DNA of 6,312 nucleotides from Clostridia bacterium (GTDB lineage: Bacteria; Bacillota_A; Clostridia; Peptostreptococcales; JAAYPU01): assembly GCA_022360735.1 (NCBI GenBank), contig JAKSCF010000056.1, positions 1 through 6,312 on the forward strand, written 5' to 3'. Of this stretch, positions 1-5,303 are shown in pieces. Numbering within the stretch: the stretch's first letter is position 1; each line of letters starts with the position of its first letter. Made by a program: the position numbers and the translations under genes. Under the pieces are notes generated by a model. It was not told the DNA's origin. It saw nothing but the letters and a program-made list of their open reading frames with translations, and did no database searches.

Positions 1-2
1 AT

Positions 3-299
3 GAAAATGTTCCTCGATACGTTGCGACTCATCATATGATTTGGCAACTGTTTTATTACCCTGATGAGGCAGATGCCGGTTCAATACAAGTATTTAACGA
101 AGTTGATAAATTGAATAATATGGTAACTGAAACACAGGTGCTTAATTACAATAACTCATCTTTTAAAATTGAAAAATCTGAATTTAGTTTAGTTGATAAC
201 AATGTTTGTGCGACCATTTCTCTAGAAACTCAGACAAGCAGGACACTTTCTGGGTATGAGAATATGGCTGATATACAAAATACTATAAAGGGGGTTTAG
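3..299 (+). CDS. Probable tail terminator/completion protein, C-terminal part
   Basis: The reading frame is open from the first bases of the window (E-N-V-P-R-Y-V-A-T-H-H before the first Met at 36), so the gene very likely begins upstream and the ATG at 36 is probably internal. The visible 98 residues have no catalytic motif. The pattern is a Tyr/His-rich beta strand (H-H-M-I-W-Q-L-F-Y-Y-P), then a short helix (F-N-E-V-D-K-L-N-N-M), then a strand pair ending near A-T-I-S-L-E-T. That pattern and the position directly before the sheath gene resemble the small tail terminator/XkdJ-type proteins of PBSX-like elements, which cap the tail tube or join it to the neck. The fold assignment is inference from position and pattern; any small tail-completion or neck protein would also fit. 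The stop codon lies 5 nt before the sheath ATG, so the two are co-transcribed. Confidence 0.6.
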   Translation, partial: ENVPRYVATHHMIWQLFYYPDEADAGSIQVFNEVDKLNNMVTETQVLNYNNSSFKIEKSEFSLVDNNVCATISLETQTSRTLSGYENMADIQNTIKGV

Positions 300-304
300 T
301 CTAT

Positions 305-1366
305 ATGGGACTACCAAATGTAAACATTATTTTTCAGAATGCAGCTAATGCTGCAATCCAACAAGGTTCTGTTGGAGTTTTAGCACTTGTTATTAAAGAT
401 GCCGGTATTACAAGCGGGGTGACAGAATATGTACTGAATACCACTGAGGATATTCCAGATACTCTCAGTACATTAAATCAGGATTATATTCAAGAAGCAT
501 TTATTGGAATGCCGGCGAAAATTAGAGTTGTAGCCATTTCGGATACGGCACTCAATTATACAGAAGCTGAAACATATCTTGAGACTATACCATTTAATGT
601 ATTGGCCATACCAAATATTGCTGATGCAGATGTTGCTGGTGTTGTGACGTGGGTAAAAAGTTGTAGAGATACAAAAGAGAAGAAATTTCTTTTTATTGCT
701 CCAAAGAATGCTGCCGATCATGAAAGTATTATTAATTTTACTACCGATGACATTAAGGTTGACAGTAATACTTTTACTGCAAACAGATATTGCGGCAGAC
801 TTGCCGGGCTCATTGCAGGACTACCTTTAACCATTGCACCAACATTCCAGGTAATACCTGAAATAAATGACGTAGAACATCTTACAAAAGGACAAGCAGA
901 TACGGCAATCGATGCCGGAGAGCTTGTCCTTTATCATGATGGAGAAAAAGTAAAAATTGCAAGAGGTGTGACCAGTCTTACAACATTGACGGATAAAAGC
1001 TCAGATTGGCAAAAAATTAAAATCGTAAGAATACTTGACAAAATATACAGCGATCTAAAATCAACCATTGAAGACAATTATATTGGCCGAGTATCCAACA
1101 GCTATCAAAATAAACTGTTGCTCATTGCTGCTGTGAATAATTACTTTGAAGTATTGGAAAGACAAGGTGTATTAGAAACAGGCTATAATCAATGTCACAT
1201 TGATATGGAAGCTCAAAAAATATATTTGTTAAGCATAGGCGTTGATATCGCAGTTCTTAGCCAACAGCAGATTAAAGAATACAACACACGCGACAAAGTG
1301 TTTTTAACTTCAACTGTAAGACCTATCGACGCAATTGAAGATGTACAAATGAAAATTAATTTATAA
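305..1366 (+). CDS. xkdK: Contractile tail sheath protein (XkdK-like)
   Basis: This is the structural protein that polymerises around the tail tube and contracts to drive it through the target envelope. At 353 aa it is compact compared with PBSX XkdK (about 460 aa) and close in size to diffocin-type clostridial sheaths. Family features visible: an N-terminal strand/loop segment (residues 1-45); a central alpha/beta domain with I-R-V-V-A-I (73-78) and F-L-F-I-A-P (128-133); the conserved G-R-L-A-G-L-I-A-G-L-P-L-T segment (164-176); the H-D-G-E-K-V-K-I-A-R-G-V-T-S-L-T-T-L strand (211-228); and a C-terminal helix-strand domain ending in T-V-R-P-I-D-A-I-E-D-V-Q-M-K-I-N-L, typical of the sheath C-terminal arm. 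The ATG is preceded by an A/G-rich ribosome site (AAAGGGGG, 287-294) with 10 nt spacing. The tube gene follows after 15 nt. The sheath call is firm; the symbol is by homology and position. Confidence 0.93.
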   Translation: MGLPNVNIIFQNAANAAIQQGSVGVLALVIKDAGITSGVTEYVLNTTEDIPDTLSTLNQDYIQEAFIGMPAKIRVVAISDTALNYTEAETYLETIPFNVLAIPNIADADVAGVVTWVKSCRDTKEKKFLFIAPKNAADHESIINFTTDDIKVDSNTFTANRYCGRLAGLIAGLPLTIAPTFQVIPEINDVEHLTKGQADTAIDAGELVLYHDGEKVKIARGVTSLTTLTDKSSDWQKIKIVRILDKIYSDLKSTIEDNYIGRVSNSYQNKLLLIAAVNNYFEVLERQGVLETGYNQCHIDMEAQKIYLLSIGVDIAVLSQQQIKEYNTRDKVFLTSTVRPIDAIEDVQMKINL

Positions 1367-1381
1367 ATGAGGTGAAACGAG

Positions 1382-1813
1382 ATGGCATTAGACGTAAATA
1401 AAATTATGAATGGTACTTTTGGAAGCCTGTGGCTTGACGGAGAAGAGATAGGTGAAGCATACGGGCTTGAGGCTAAAGTAGAGATTCAAAAAGAAGAAGT
1501 ACCGGTATGTGGAAGATATACGACATCAGAAAAATTTATGGGTTATAAAGGGACTGGAACTGTAAAGCTGAGAAAAGTCTACTCCAGAATCGCATCAAAA
1601 ATTAGTGACCAAATTAAGAAAGGGGTAAACCCAACTTTCGAAATACTTTCGGAACTAGCAGACCCGGCTGCACAGGGATCAGAGCGTGTTTTAATTAAAG
1701 GCGTCAGCTTTAACGAATTGTTTTTGGCCAATTGGGAAACACAGCAAGCCGTCAATGAAGACTACAGCTTTACGTTTACGGATTGGGAATTTTTCGACAT
1801 GGTTAAAGCATAG
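1382..1813 (+). CDS. xkdM: Tail tube protein (XkdM-like, DUF2001-type)
   Basis: This is the inner tube subunit around which the sheath packs. Its 143 aa is the usual length for the XkdM family. The N-terminus N-K-I-M-N-G-T-F-G-S-L-W-L-D-G-E (6-21) and the following G-L-E-A-K-V-E-I-Q-K-E-E-V (28-40) match the typical first beta hairpin of these tubes. G-Y-K-G-T-G-T-V-K-L-R-K-V (54-66) and the C-terminal strand F-T-F-T-D-W-E-F-F-D (130-139) fit the same all-beta barrel fold. The single Cys (43) has no obvious role. The start is set by TGAGGTGA at 1368-1375, 6 nt before the ATG. It sits 15 nt after the sheath stop, the standard sheath-tube pair. The 213-bp gap that follows is unusual for this operon type. 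Confidence 0.92.
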   Translation: MALDVNKIMNGTFGSLWLDGEEIGEAYGLEAKVEIQKEEVPVCGRYTTSEKFMGYKGTGTVKLRKVYSRIASKISDQIKKGVNPTFEILSELADPAAQGSERVLIKGVSFNELFLANWETQQAVNEDYSFTFTDWEFFDMVKA

Positions 1814-1828
1814 TAGAATCAATTAATA

Positions 1829-1868
1829 AGATTGTATACCTACAGCATAATAGGAAGCAAAACAATCT
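1829..1868. repeat. Short inverted repeat after the tube gene
   Basis: AGATTGT (1829-1835) is complementary to ACAATCT (1862-1868) around a 26-nt loop, with partly complementary AT-rich flanks outside. No T-run follows on the + strand, so it does not look like an intrinsic terminator. A 7-bp match with this spacing can arise by chance in DNA this AT-rich, so it is recorded only as a possible part of the larger repeat-rich gap. Confidence 0.3.
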
Positions 1869-1888
1869 ATAATTAACCAATAATAAAC

Positions 1889-1983
1889 AATGAATAATTG
1901 GGGTGAATTTACTGGTCAAAAATCATCATAAATGTTTTACTTAAAAAAGATTTTCGTTAGAAAATCATCCTCAATTATTCATT
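1889..1983. repeat. Palindromic repeat element in the tube-chaperone gap
   Basis: AATGAATAATTG (1889-1900) and CAATTATTCATT (1972-1983) form a perfect 12-bp inverted repeat. It extends inward by G1901-T1971 (wobble) and by G1902/G1903 with C1970/C1969, then, after a one-base bulge, by TGA (1904-1906) with TCA (1965-1967). The 65-75 nt interior has no ORF of note but contains the 9-bp direct repeat AAAATCATC (1919-1927 and 1961-1969). The arrangement resembles a small non-coding palindromic or MITE-like repeat. No clear target-site duplication is visible, and copy number cannot be judged from one window. It occupies most of the 1814-2026 gap, where I see no gene, tRNA or convincing promoter. 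Confidence 0.5.
1949..1966 (-). other. Small hairpin; weak terminator-like shape on the minus strand
   Basis: GATTTTC (1949-1955) and GAAAATC (1960-1966) pair perfectly around a GTTA loop. An A-run (1943-1948) precedes the stem, so on the minus strand the stem would be followed by six U residues, the shape of an intrinsic terminator. Only two of seven pairs are G-C, so the hairpin is weak. There is no minus-strand gene here for it to serve. On the + strand there is no U-run, and it should not stop transcription of the tail operon. Its right arm overlaps the inner arm of the larger inverted repeat. Confidence 0.35.
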
Positions 1984-2008
1984 ATTAACTATTCACTATT
2001 CATTGAAT
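1974..2008. repeat. AT-rich 7-bp tandem repeat (ACTATTC-like units)
   Basis: Five consecutive 7-mers can be read: ATTATTC, ATTATTA, ACTATTC, ACTATTC and ATTGAAT. The third and fourth are identical and the others are degenerate. The tract overlaps the right arm of the inverted repeat and ends 4 nt before the chaperone ribosome site. Low-complexity tracts of this kind are common in intergenic DNA of AT-rich Firmicutes, and slipped-strand expansion is plausible. Confidence 0.5.
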
Positions 2009-2012
2009 TAAC

Positions 2013-2018
2013 GGGAGG
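2013..2018 (+). promoter_or_regulatory. Ribosome binding site of the tail chaperone gene
   Basis: GGGAGG lies 8 nt before the ATG at 2027 and fixes that start. It sits immediately after the tandem repeat, so the repeat tract supplies the upstream leader of this gene. Confidence 0.8.
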
Positions 2019-2026
2019 ATTCAAGT

Positions 2027-2443
2027 ATGGCAGATGTTTTACAAATGCTGCTTGCAGCAGACACAGAAAAAATACAAGAAAGACCCACAAAGCAAATAGA
2101 AATGAAACGACTTTCAGCACTATTAGGTGAACCCACTATTTTCACGGCTAAAGCACTTACTGCTGCAGAGTACGATACCATACAGGAAAAAGCATATAGC
2201 TTATTATCCAAGAACAAAAACAAAGAAATCAATGCGAACTTATTGCAAACAATGATCGTTATTGAAGGCATAAAAGAACCCAACCTTAAAGATAAAGAAC
2301 TAAGAGAAAAATTTGGTGTGCCAACACCAAAAGAATTGGTTGAGAAGCTTTTAGCTCCGGGAGAAATCATCAATCTCTTTAATATCATTTCTGAGCTTTC
2401 AGGTTTTGGGGAAGATGTTATTGATGAAATAAAAAACGCATAA
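2027..2443 (+). CDS. xkdN: XkdN-like tail assembly chaperone, unshifted product
   Basis: This 138-aa protein belongs by sequence pattern to the XkdN tail assembly chaperone group, which in phages binds the tape measure and recruits tube subunits and does not stay in the finished tail. Visible signs are the mostly helical composition, R-L-S-A-L-L-G-E-P-T-I-F-T-A-K-A-L (28-44), the central T-M-I-V-I-E-G-I-K-E-P-N-L-K-D-K-E-L (75-92), the P-T-P-K-E-L-V-E-K-L-L-A-P-G-E-I (99-114) segment and the C-terminal I-S-E-L-S-G-F-G (121-128). It lies between tube and tape measure, the standard place for this chaperone. Its last codons, ATA AAA AAC GCA TAA, contain an A AAA AAC slippery heptamer in the correct phase, so part of the product should be extended in the -1 frame to about 198 aa. 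Family call firm; frameshifting inferred. Confidence 0.9.
   Translation: MADVLQMLLAADTEKIQERPTKQIEMKRLSALLGEPTIFTAKALTAAEYDTIQEKAYSLLSKNKNKEINANLLQTMIVIEGIKEPNLKDKELREKFGVPTPKELVEKLLAPGEIINLFNIISELSGFGEDVIDEIKNA
2431..2437 (+). promoter_or_regulatory. Programmed -1 frameshift slippery site A AAA AAC
   Basis: The heptamer fits X XXY YYZ and is in the right phase: the zero-frame codons are AAA (2432-2434) and AAC (2435-2437), and both tRNAs can re-pair on AAA AAA after slipping back one base. The -1 frame has a TGA at 2425-2427 and the zero frame stops at 2441-2443, so a productive shift is confined to a window of about 16 nt that contains this heptamer. A G-rich stretch (GGGGAAG, 2408-2414) lies 16 nt upstream. 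That is farther than the SD-like stimulator in dnaX, so its role is doubtful. Confidence 0.8.
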
Positions 2444-2622
2444 ATTCAGATGGGCTAACAGGAGCTATGTACTACTGTTGGGCGCATTTCGGCATGAAGC
2501 CATCTGAATTCGACCAAATGCCGACAGGAGAGAAAGTCATCATACGAGCTTTTTATGAGTATCGAATATCTGAATATGAGGAACTGATGAAAAAATCAGT
2601 AATGCCTACATTTCTGTTGTAG
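2437..2622 (+). CDS. Frameshift extension of the tail chaperone (GT-like T domain)
   Basis: Reading on in the -1 frame from the slippery site gives 61 further residues, R-I-N-S-D-G-L-T-G-A-M-Y-Y-C-W-A-H-F-G-M and onward, ending in M-P-T-F-L-L. The segment Y-Y-C-W-A-H-F-G-M-K-P-S-E-F and the acidic helix E-Y-R-I-S-E-Y-E-E-L resemble the short second chaperone ORF found between XkdN and the tape measure in clostridial and Bacillus elements. Lambda G/GT is the prototype of such fusions, in which the extension is thought to contact the tube subunit while the N-terminal part binds the tape measure. Separate initiation is unlikely: the first in-frame ATG (2467) has an AGGAG only 2 nt upstream, too close, and would give just 51 aa. 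The stop (2620-2622) abuts the tape measure ribosome site. This is inference from sequence layout, with no direct proof of shifting. Confidence 0.8.
   Translation, partial: RINSDGLTGAMYYCWAHFGMKPSEFDQMPTGEKVIIRAFYEYRISEYEELMKKSVMPTFLL
2443..2510 (+). promoter_or_regulatory. Stem-loop stimulating the -1 frameshift
   Basis: AATTCAGATGG (2443-2453) pairs perfectly with CCATCTGAATT (2500-2510). With a bulged G2454, two further pairs (C2455-G2499 and U2456-A2498) are possible. The stem begins 5 nt after the slippery heptamer, at the expected spacing for a frameshift stimulator. Inside the 46-nt loop, CTAACAG (2455-2461) can pair with CTGTTGG (2475-2481, one G-U), giving a branched structure that competes with the bulge extension. 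The paired bases lie within coding sequence, so codon constraints are met at the same time as pairing. Confidence 0.7.
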
Positions 2623-2629
2623 GAGGTGA
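2621..2629 (+). promoter_or_regulatory. Ribosome binding site deciding the tape measure start
   Basis: AGGAGGTGA is a near-perfect anti-SD match. AGGAGG ends 8 nt before the ATG at 2635. The in-frame GTG at 2626 begins on the last G of AGGAGG and cannot be the start, so the three extra residues it would add should be dropped. The site overlaps the stop codon of the frameshift extension (2620-2622), coupling the two genes. Confidence 0.85.
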
Positions 2630-2634
2630 AAAGA

Positions 2635-4674
2635 ATGGAAAGCGATAACAGTATGATAGAAAGTATCTATTTGACAAATAAATATACTCAAACTATAAAA
2701 AAAGCCACAAAAGCTACATCGGACTTTAGAAAGCAAGTGGATAAAGCTGCAAAATCACTATCCATAGAGATGATAACTAAAAAAAGATATACGACCGTAA
2801 CGAATAACTATACTAAATCCATGAAGATAGCTGCAAAAGAAGTATCCGACTTTAAAGAACAAGTAGATGAAGCAGCCAATTCACTGAAAAAGATGAGCAA
2901 AAGAAAGTATGATATTCAGATAGATGATTTAAGACTAGATGATATCATAACGGATATAAAAACGACCATTCAGATTAAGAAGATTGAACCTGCTAATAAA
3001 GATTTTAAAAACATTATGCCTCCAGAGACAGTAGGGTCTGTTGCTGGTGATATGACACAATCCATAGGAAAAGCAATTGAATTCTCAGGAAAAGTTACAA
3101 AGGTATATATGAACATTAAAGGAAAAATGATAAAGTATGCTTCATCAATTATTGGAAGTTTTGTTGGAAAGCTGAATCCATTGGCAGGTATTTTCATAAA
3201 AATCGGCGGCAAGGTTGTAGGCGGCATATCTTCTGCAATAGGTAAATATGTTGGATGGGTCAATGGTATAGCAGGAAAAGCCCTTAATATGCTTGCACCG
3301 GTTGCAGGTGCAATGGCAGGCTTTTCTGCCAAAGCACTGGTTTCAGCAGGCGAAATGGAGCAGACCTACTTGTCTCTTGAAAGGATGATTGGGGATAAAG
3401 GCAAGACCAACCAATTGATGGATGGTCTAAAAAATCTAGCCATCACTTCTCCTTTCAATATAGATGAATTGGCACAAAGCTCTCAACTAATGTTGTCCTA
3501 TGGATTTGCATTAGAACAAGTCATTCCAATGCTTAATATAGCTGGAAATGCCTCTGTTGGATTGAATCAGGGAACGGGTGGTGTTAATAGCATCCTCGAT
3601 GCATTAGGTCAAATTAAGGCAGGCGGAAGTTTAGGAATGGAGAGCATGAATCTATTGGATGGAATGGGGATAGATGCTTGGAAGTACCTAGAGAAATCTA
3701 CAGGAAACTCAAGAAAAGAAATAGAAAAAATGGTAAGGCAAGGGCTTATGCCTGCTGATGAAGCCATACAATCTATTGTTAACGGCATGAATCAAGACCC
3801 TAAGTTTATTGATCAAATGCTCGAGCAGAGCAAGACGTTATTTGGACTATTTGAAAGTATCAAAGAAATTTTCGACTTAAATATACTACTTCCTTTTGGC
3901 GATGGTATAAAAGACGGTATTTTACCTTATCTAACAGAATTCGTAGATAAAATAACAGGTAGTCAAGGTAAACTTCAAGGGTTCTCTGACGCACTTAAAA
4001 ATATAGGAAATATGGTAGGGGAATTCTTTGGGAAAAAGCTGGAGCAGCTGATGAGTTATTTTGAAACTCTAAGTAATGACGAAGAATTTCGAAAAATGGG
4101 CCTTGGAGATAAACTGATTCGTATTATTAATGACGCACTGAACAACATTATCCAATGGCTAGATGAAGGTGGCAGCGATAAAATAACAGAATTACTCAAT
4201 AAAGGAATACAGATATTAGCAAAACTCATAGAAACCGTAGGACCTCAGTTAGAAGAAATAGGGATGTCCATAGCTCAGGCAGTTACGAAAGGAGCCTTAA
4301 AAGGAGCAGGAAATGTTGTATTAGATTTGTTTGGGATAAAAGACGTTAAGCCGCCAGATAATTCAAAAATTATGGATACTTATTGGAATTTTCATTTTCA
4401 AAATGAAGAAGGTAAAGAAAATAATCCTAAAAAAGCAGCTTCAGGTTTGCCTTTTGTCCCCTATGACAATTACCCAGCATTACTCCATAGAGGAGAAAGA
4501 GTTCTGACAGCACAAGCCAATAGAAGTTATCAGCAAGGAAGCAATGTGACCATCACCATACCAAAACTTGCCGATGTCATCCAAGCCAGCAGCACTGCCG
4601 ATGTGGATGCCTTTATGAGTAAATTTAAAAATGAATTGGCTATAGCAGCAGCCAACATGGGAGGTGCAGGATAA
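2635..4674 (+). CDS. Tail tape measure protein
   Basis: This 679-aa protein sets tail length and occupies the tube lumen during assembly. Order of parts: a charged helical N-terminus with two copies of a 30-residue unit (13-42 and 55-84); a Gly/Ala-rich hydrophobic stretch (about 165-240) like the membrane-active segments of tape measures; then the conserved tape measure domain (about 235-390) with A-G-E-M-E-Q-T-Y-L-S-L, I-T-S-P-F-N-I-D-E-L, G-N-A-S-V-G-L-N-Q-G and M-E-S-M-N-L-L-D-G-M-G. Helices follow (about 400-560). Near the C-terminus (about 604-625) is the G-L-P-F-V-P-Y-D-N-Y-P-A-L-L-H-R-G-E-R-V-L motif common at the ends of phage tape measures. It is about half the length of PBSX XkdO, which implies a short tail of roughly 100 nm by the usual 1.5 angstrom per residue rule. 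Its stop overlaps the next ATG by 1 nt. Confidence 0.93.
   Translation: MESDNSMIESIYLTNKYTQTIKKATKATSDFRKQVDKAAKSLSIEMITKKRYTTVTNNYTKSMKIAAKEVSDFKEQVDEAANSLKKMSKRKYDIQIDDLRLDDIITDIKTTIQIKKIEPANKDFKNIMPPETVGSVAGDMTQSIGKAIEFSGKVTKVYMNIKGKMIKYASSIIGSFVGKLNPLAGIFIKIGGKVVGGISSAIGKYVGWVNGIAGKALNMLAPVAGAMAGFSAKALVSAGEMEQTYLSLERMIGDKGKTNQLMDGLKNLAITSPFNIDELAQSSQLMLSYGFALEQVIPMLNIAGNASVGLNQGTGGVNSILDALGQIKAGGSLGMESMNLLDGMGIDAWKYLEKSTGNSRKEIEKMVRQGLMPADEAIQSIVNGMNQDPKFIDQMLEQSKTLFGLFESIKEIFDLNILLPFGDGIKDGILPYLTEFVDKITGSQGKLQGFSDALKNIGNMVGEFFGKKLEQLMSYFETLSNDEEFRKMGLGDKLIRIINDALNNIIQWLDEGGSDKITELLNKGIQILAKLIETVGPQLEEIGMSIAQAVTKGALKGAGNVVLDLFGIKDVKPPDNSKIMDTYWNFHFQNEEGKENNPKKAASGLPFVPYDNYPALLHRGERVLTAQANRSYQQGSNVTITIPKLADVIQASSTADVDAFMSKFKNELAIAAANMGGAG
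2671..2886 (+). repeat. Diverged internal duplication in the tape measure N-terminus
   Basis: Nucleotides 2671-2760 and 2797-2886 encode two related 30-residue units spaced 42 residues apart (residues 13-42 and 55-84). Shared positions include T-N, Y-T, A..S-D-F, Q-V-D, A-A and S-L. The DNA copies have diverged, so the duplication is not recent. The units are amphipathic helices and may be copies of a chaperone- or hub-contacting helix. Confidence 0.6.
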
Positions 4675-5303
4675 TGGAGTTTTCCTTAAGTTTCAATAAC
4701 TTTGATGAAGAATTAATACTTCCGGTAAATCCGGCAGATTTTTCAATAGCCACCGGACAAAAAAGTACAGTCATCAACATATCAAATTTAGGAGAAATAT
4801 CTCAAATAGGCGGACAAGAACTGGCACTATTTGAAATAGCAAGTTTTTTTCCAAAACAATATGGCAAGCACTGTACTTATGTAGATATACCTGATCCTTA
4901 TGAAGCGGTTGAACAAATATTAGGCTGGAAAGAAGAAAAAAAACCTATTCGATTTATCGTTACGGGTACACCTATCAACATGGCCTGCAGCATTGACAAA
5001 TTTGAATACGGCGAACGAGCCTATACCAGAGATGTTAGCTATACACTCAGCTTAAAAGAGTATCGGTTCATTACAATAGAAAAAACTGAAGGAAAAGACA
5101 GCAAATATCTACAGTCTAGACCCACCACAAGAACAATCCCCAAGACTTATACAGTAAAATCAGGGGATTGTTTATTTTTAATCGCTAAAAGATTAACCGG
5201 CAATGCAGATAATTGGAGAAAAATCTACCAATTCAACAAAAAAATTATAGGAAAAGACCCTAACCTTATCCTACCGGGACAGGAGTTGAAAATCGTTGTA
5301 TAG
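4674..5303 (+). CDS. xkdP: LysM-domain baseplate protein (XkdP-like)
   Basis: The protein has 209 aa with no signal peptide. Residues 1-135 form a beta-rich N-terminal domain (for example L-P-V-N-P-A-D-F, E-I-A-S-F-F-P and P-I-R-F-I-V-T-G-T-P) shared by XkdP-type baseplate proteins. A short Ser/Thr/Arg linker (about 143-156) leads to a C-terminal LysM domain (158-208): Y-T-V-K-S-G-D-C-L-F-L-I-A, then N-W-R-K-I-Y-Q-F-N, then L-P-G-Q-E-L-K-I. In contractile tails this protein sits at the tube-baseplate hub junction, where the LysM fold serves a structural role as in T4 gp53; peptidoglycan contact is also possible. The start is fixed by GGGAGGTG (4659-4666), 7 nt upstream, and the ATG overlaps the tape measure TAA. 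The hub gene overlaps its end by 8 nt. Confidence 0.9.
   Translation: MEFSLSFNNFDEELILPVNPADFSIATGQKSTVINISNLGEISQIGGQELALFEIASFFPKQYGKHCTYVDIPDPYEAVEQILGWKEEKKPIRFIVTGTPINMACSIDKFEYGERAYTRDVSYTLSLKEYRFITIEKTEGKDSKYLQSRPTTRTIPKTYTVKSGDCLFLIAKRLTGNADNWRKIYQFNKKIIGKDPNLILPGQELKIVV
5281..5285 (+). promoter_or_regulatory. Ribosome binding site supporting the TTG start of the hub gene
   Basis: AGGAG lies 10 nt before the TTG at 5296, inside the end of the LysM gene. The next in-frame TTG (5305) would be 19 nt away, too far, and no ATG is near, so the TTG at 5296 is preferred. Confidence 0.65.

Noticed and set aside
36..38. ATG at 36 as the true start of the first gene
   Set aside because: The frame is open to the window edge, with protein-like sequence before it and no ribosome site upstream, so the gene is treated as truncated by the window.
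473..721. Minus-strand frame inside the sheath gene
   Set aside because: It is antisense to a well-recognised gene, has no ribosome site or recognisable domain, and its Ile/Cys/Ser/Tyr-rich composition is typical of a shadow frame.
1831..1850. Possible promoter (TTGTAT ... CATAAT) after the tube gene
   Set aside because: The spacing is far too short for a sigma-A promoter and both boxes are poor matches, so in AT-rich DNA this is not supportable.
1890..1931. Tiny ORF (13 codons) in the tube-chaperone gap
   Set aside because: There is no ribosome site before its ATG, and the sequence is explained by the inverted repeat arm.
2008..2388. Minus-strand 126-aa frame opposite the chaperone gene
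   Set aside because: It is antisense to the XkdN-like gene, with low-complexity Ser/Ala/Leu-rich translation and no family motif.
2467..2622. Independent 51-aa gene starting at ATG 2467
   Set aside because: The AGGAG at 2460-2464 is only 2 nt from the ATG, too close for good initiation, and the frame continues upstream to a properly phased slippery heptamer. Low-level internal initiation is not excluded.
2626..2634. GTG at 2626 as the tape measure start
   Set aside because: The codon overlaps the last base of the AGGAGG ribosome site; the ATG at 2635 has ideal spacing, so the longer form is an artefact.
2970..3332. Minus-strand 120-aa frame inside the tape measure gene
   Set aside because: The Pro/Ala/Ile-rich translation mirrors the Gly/Ala-rich coding strand; no motif or ribosome site.
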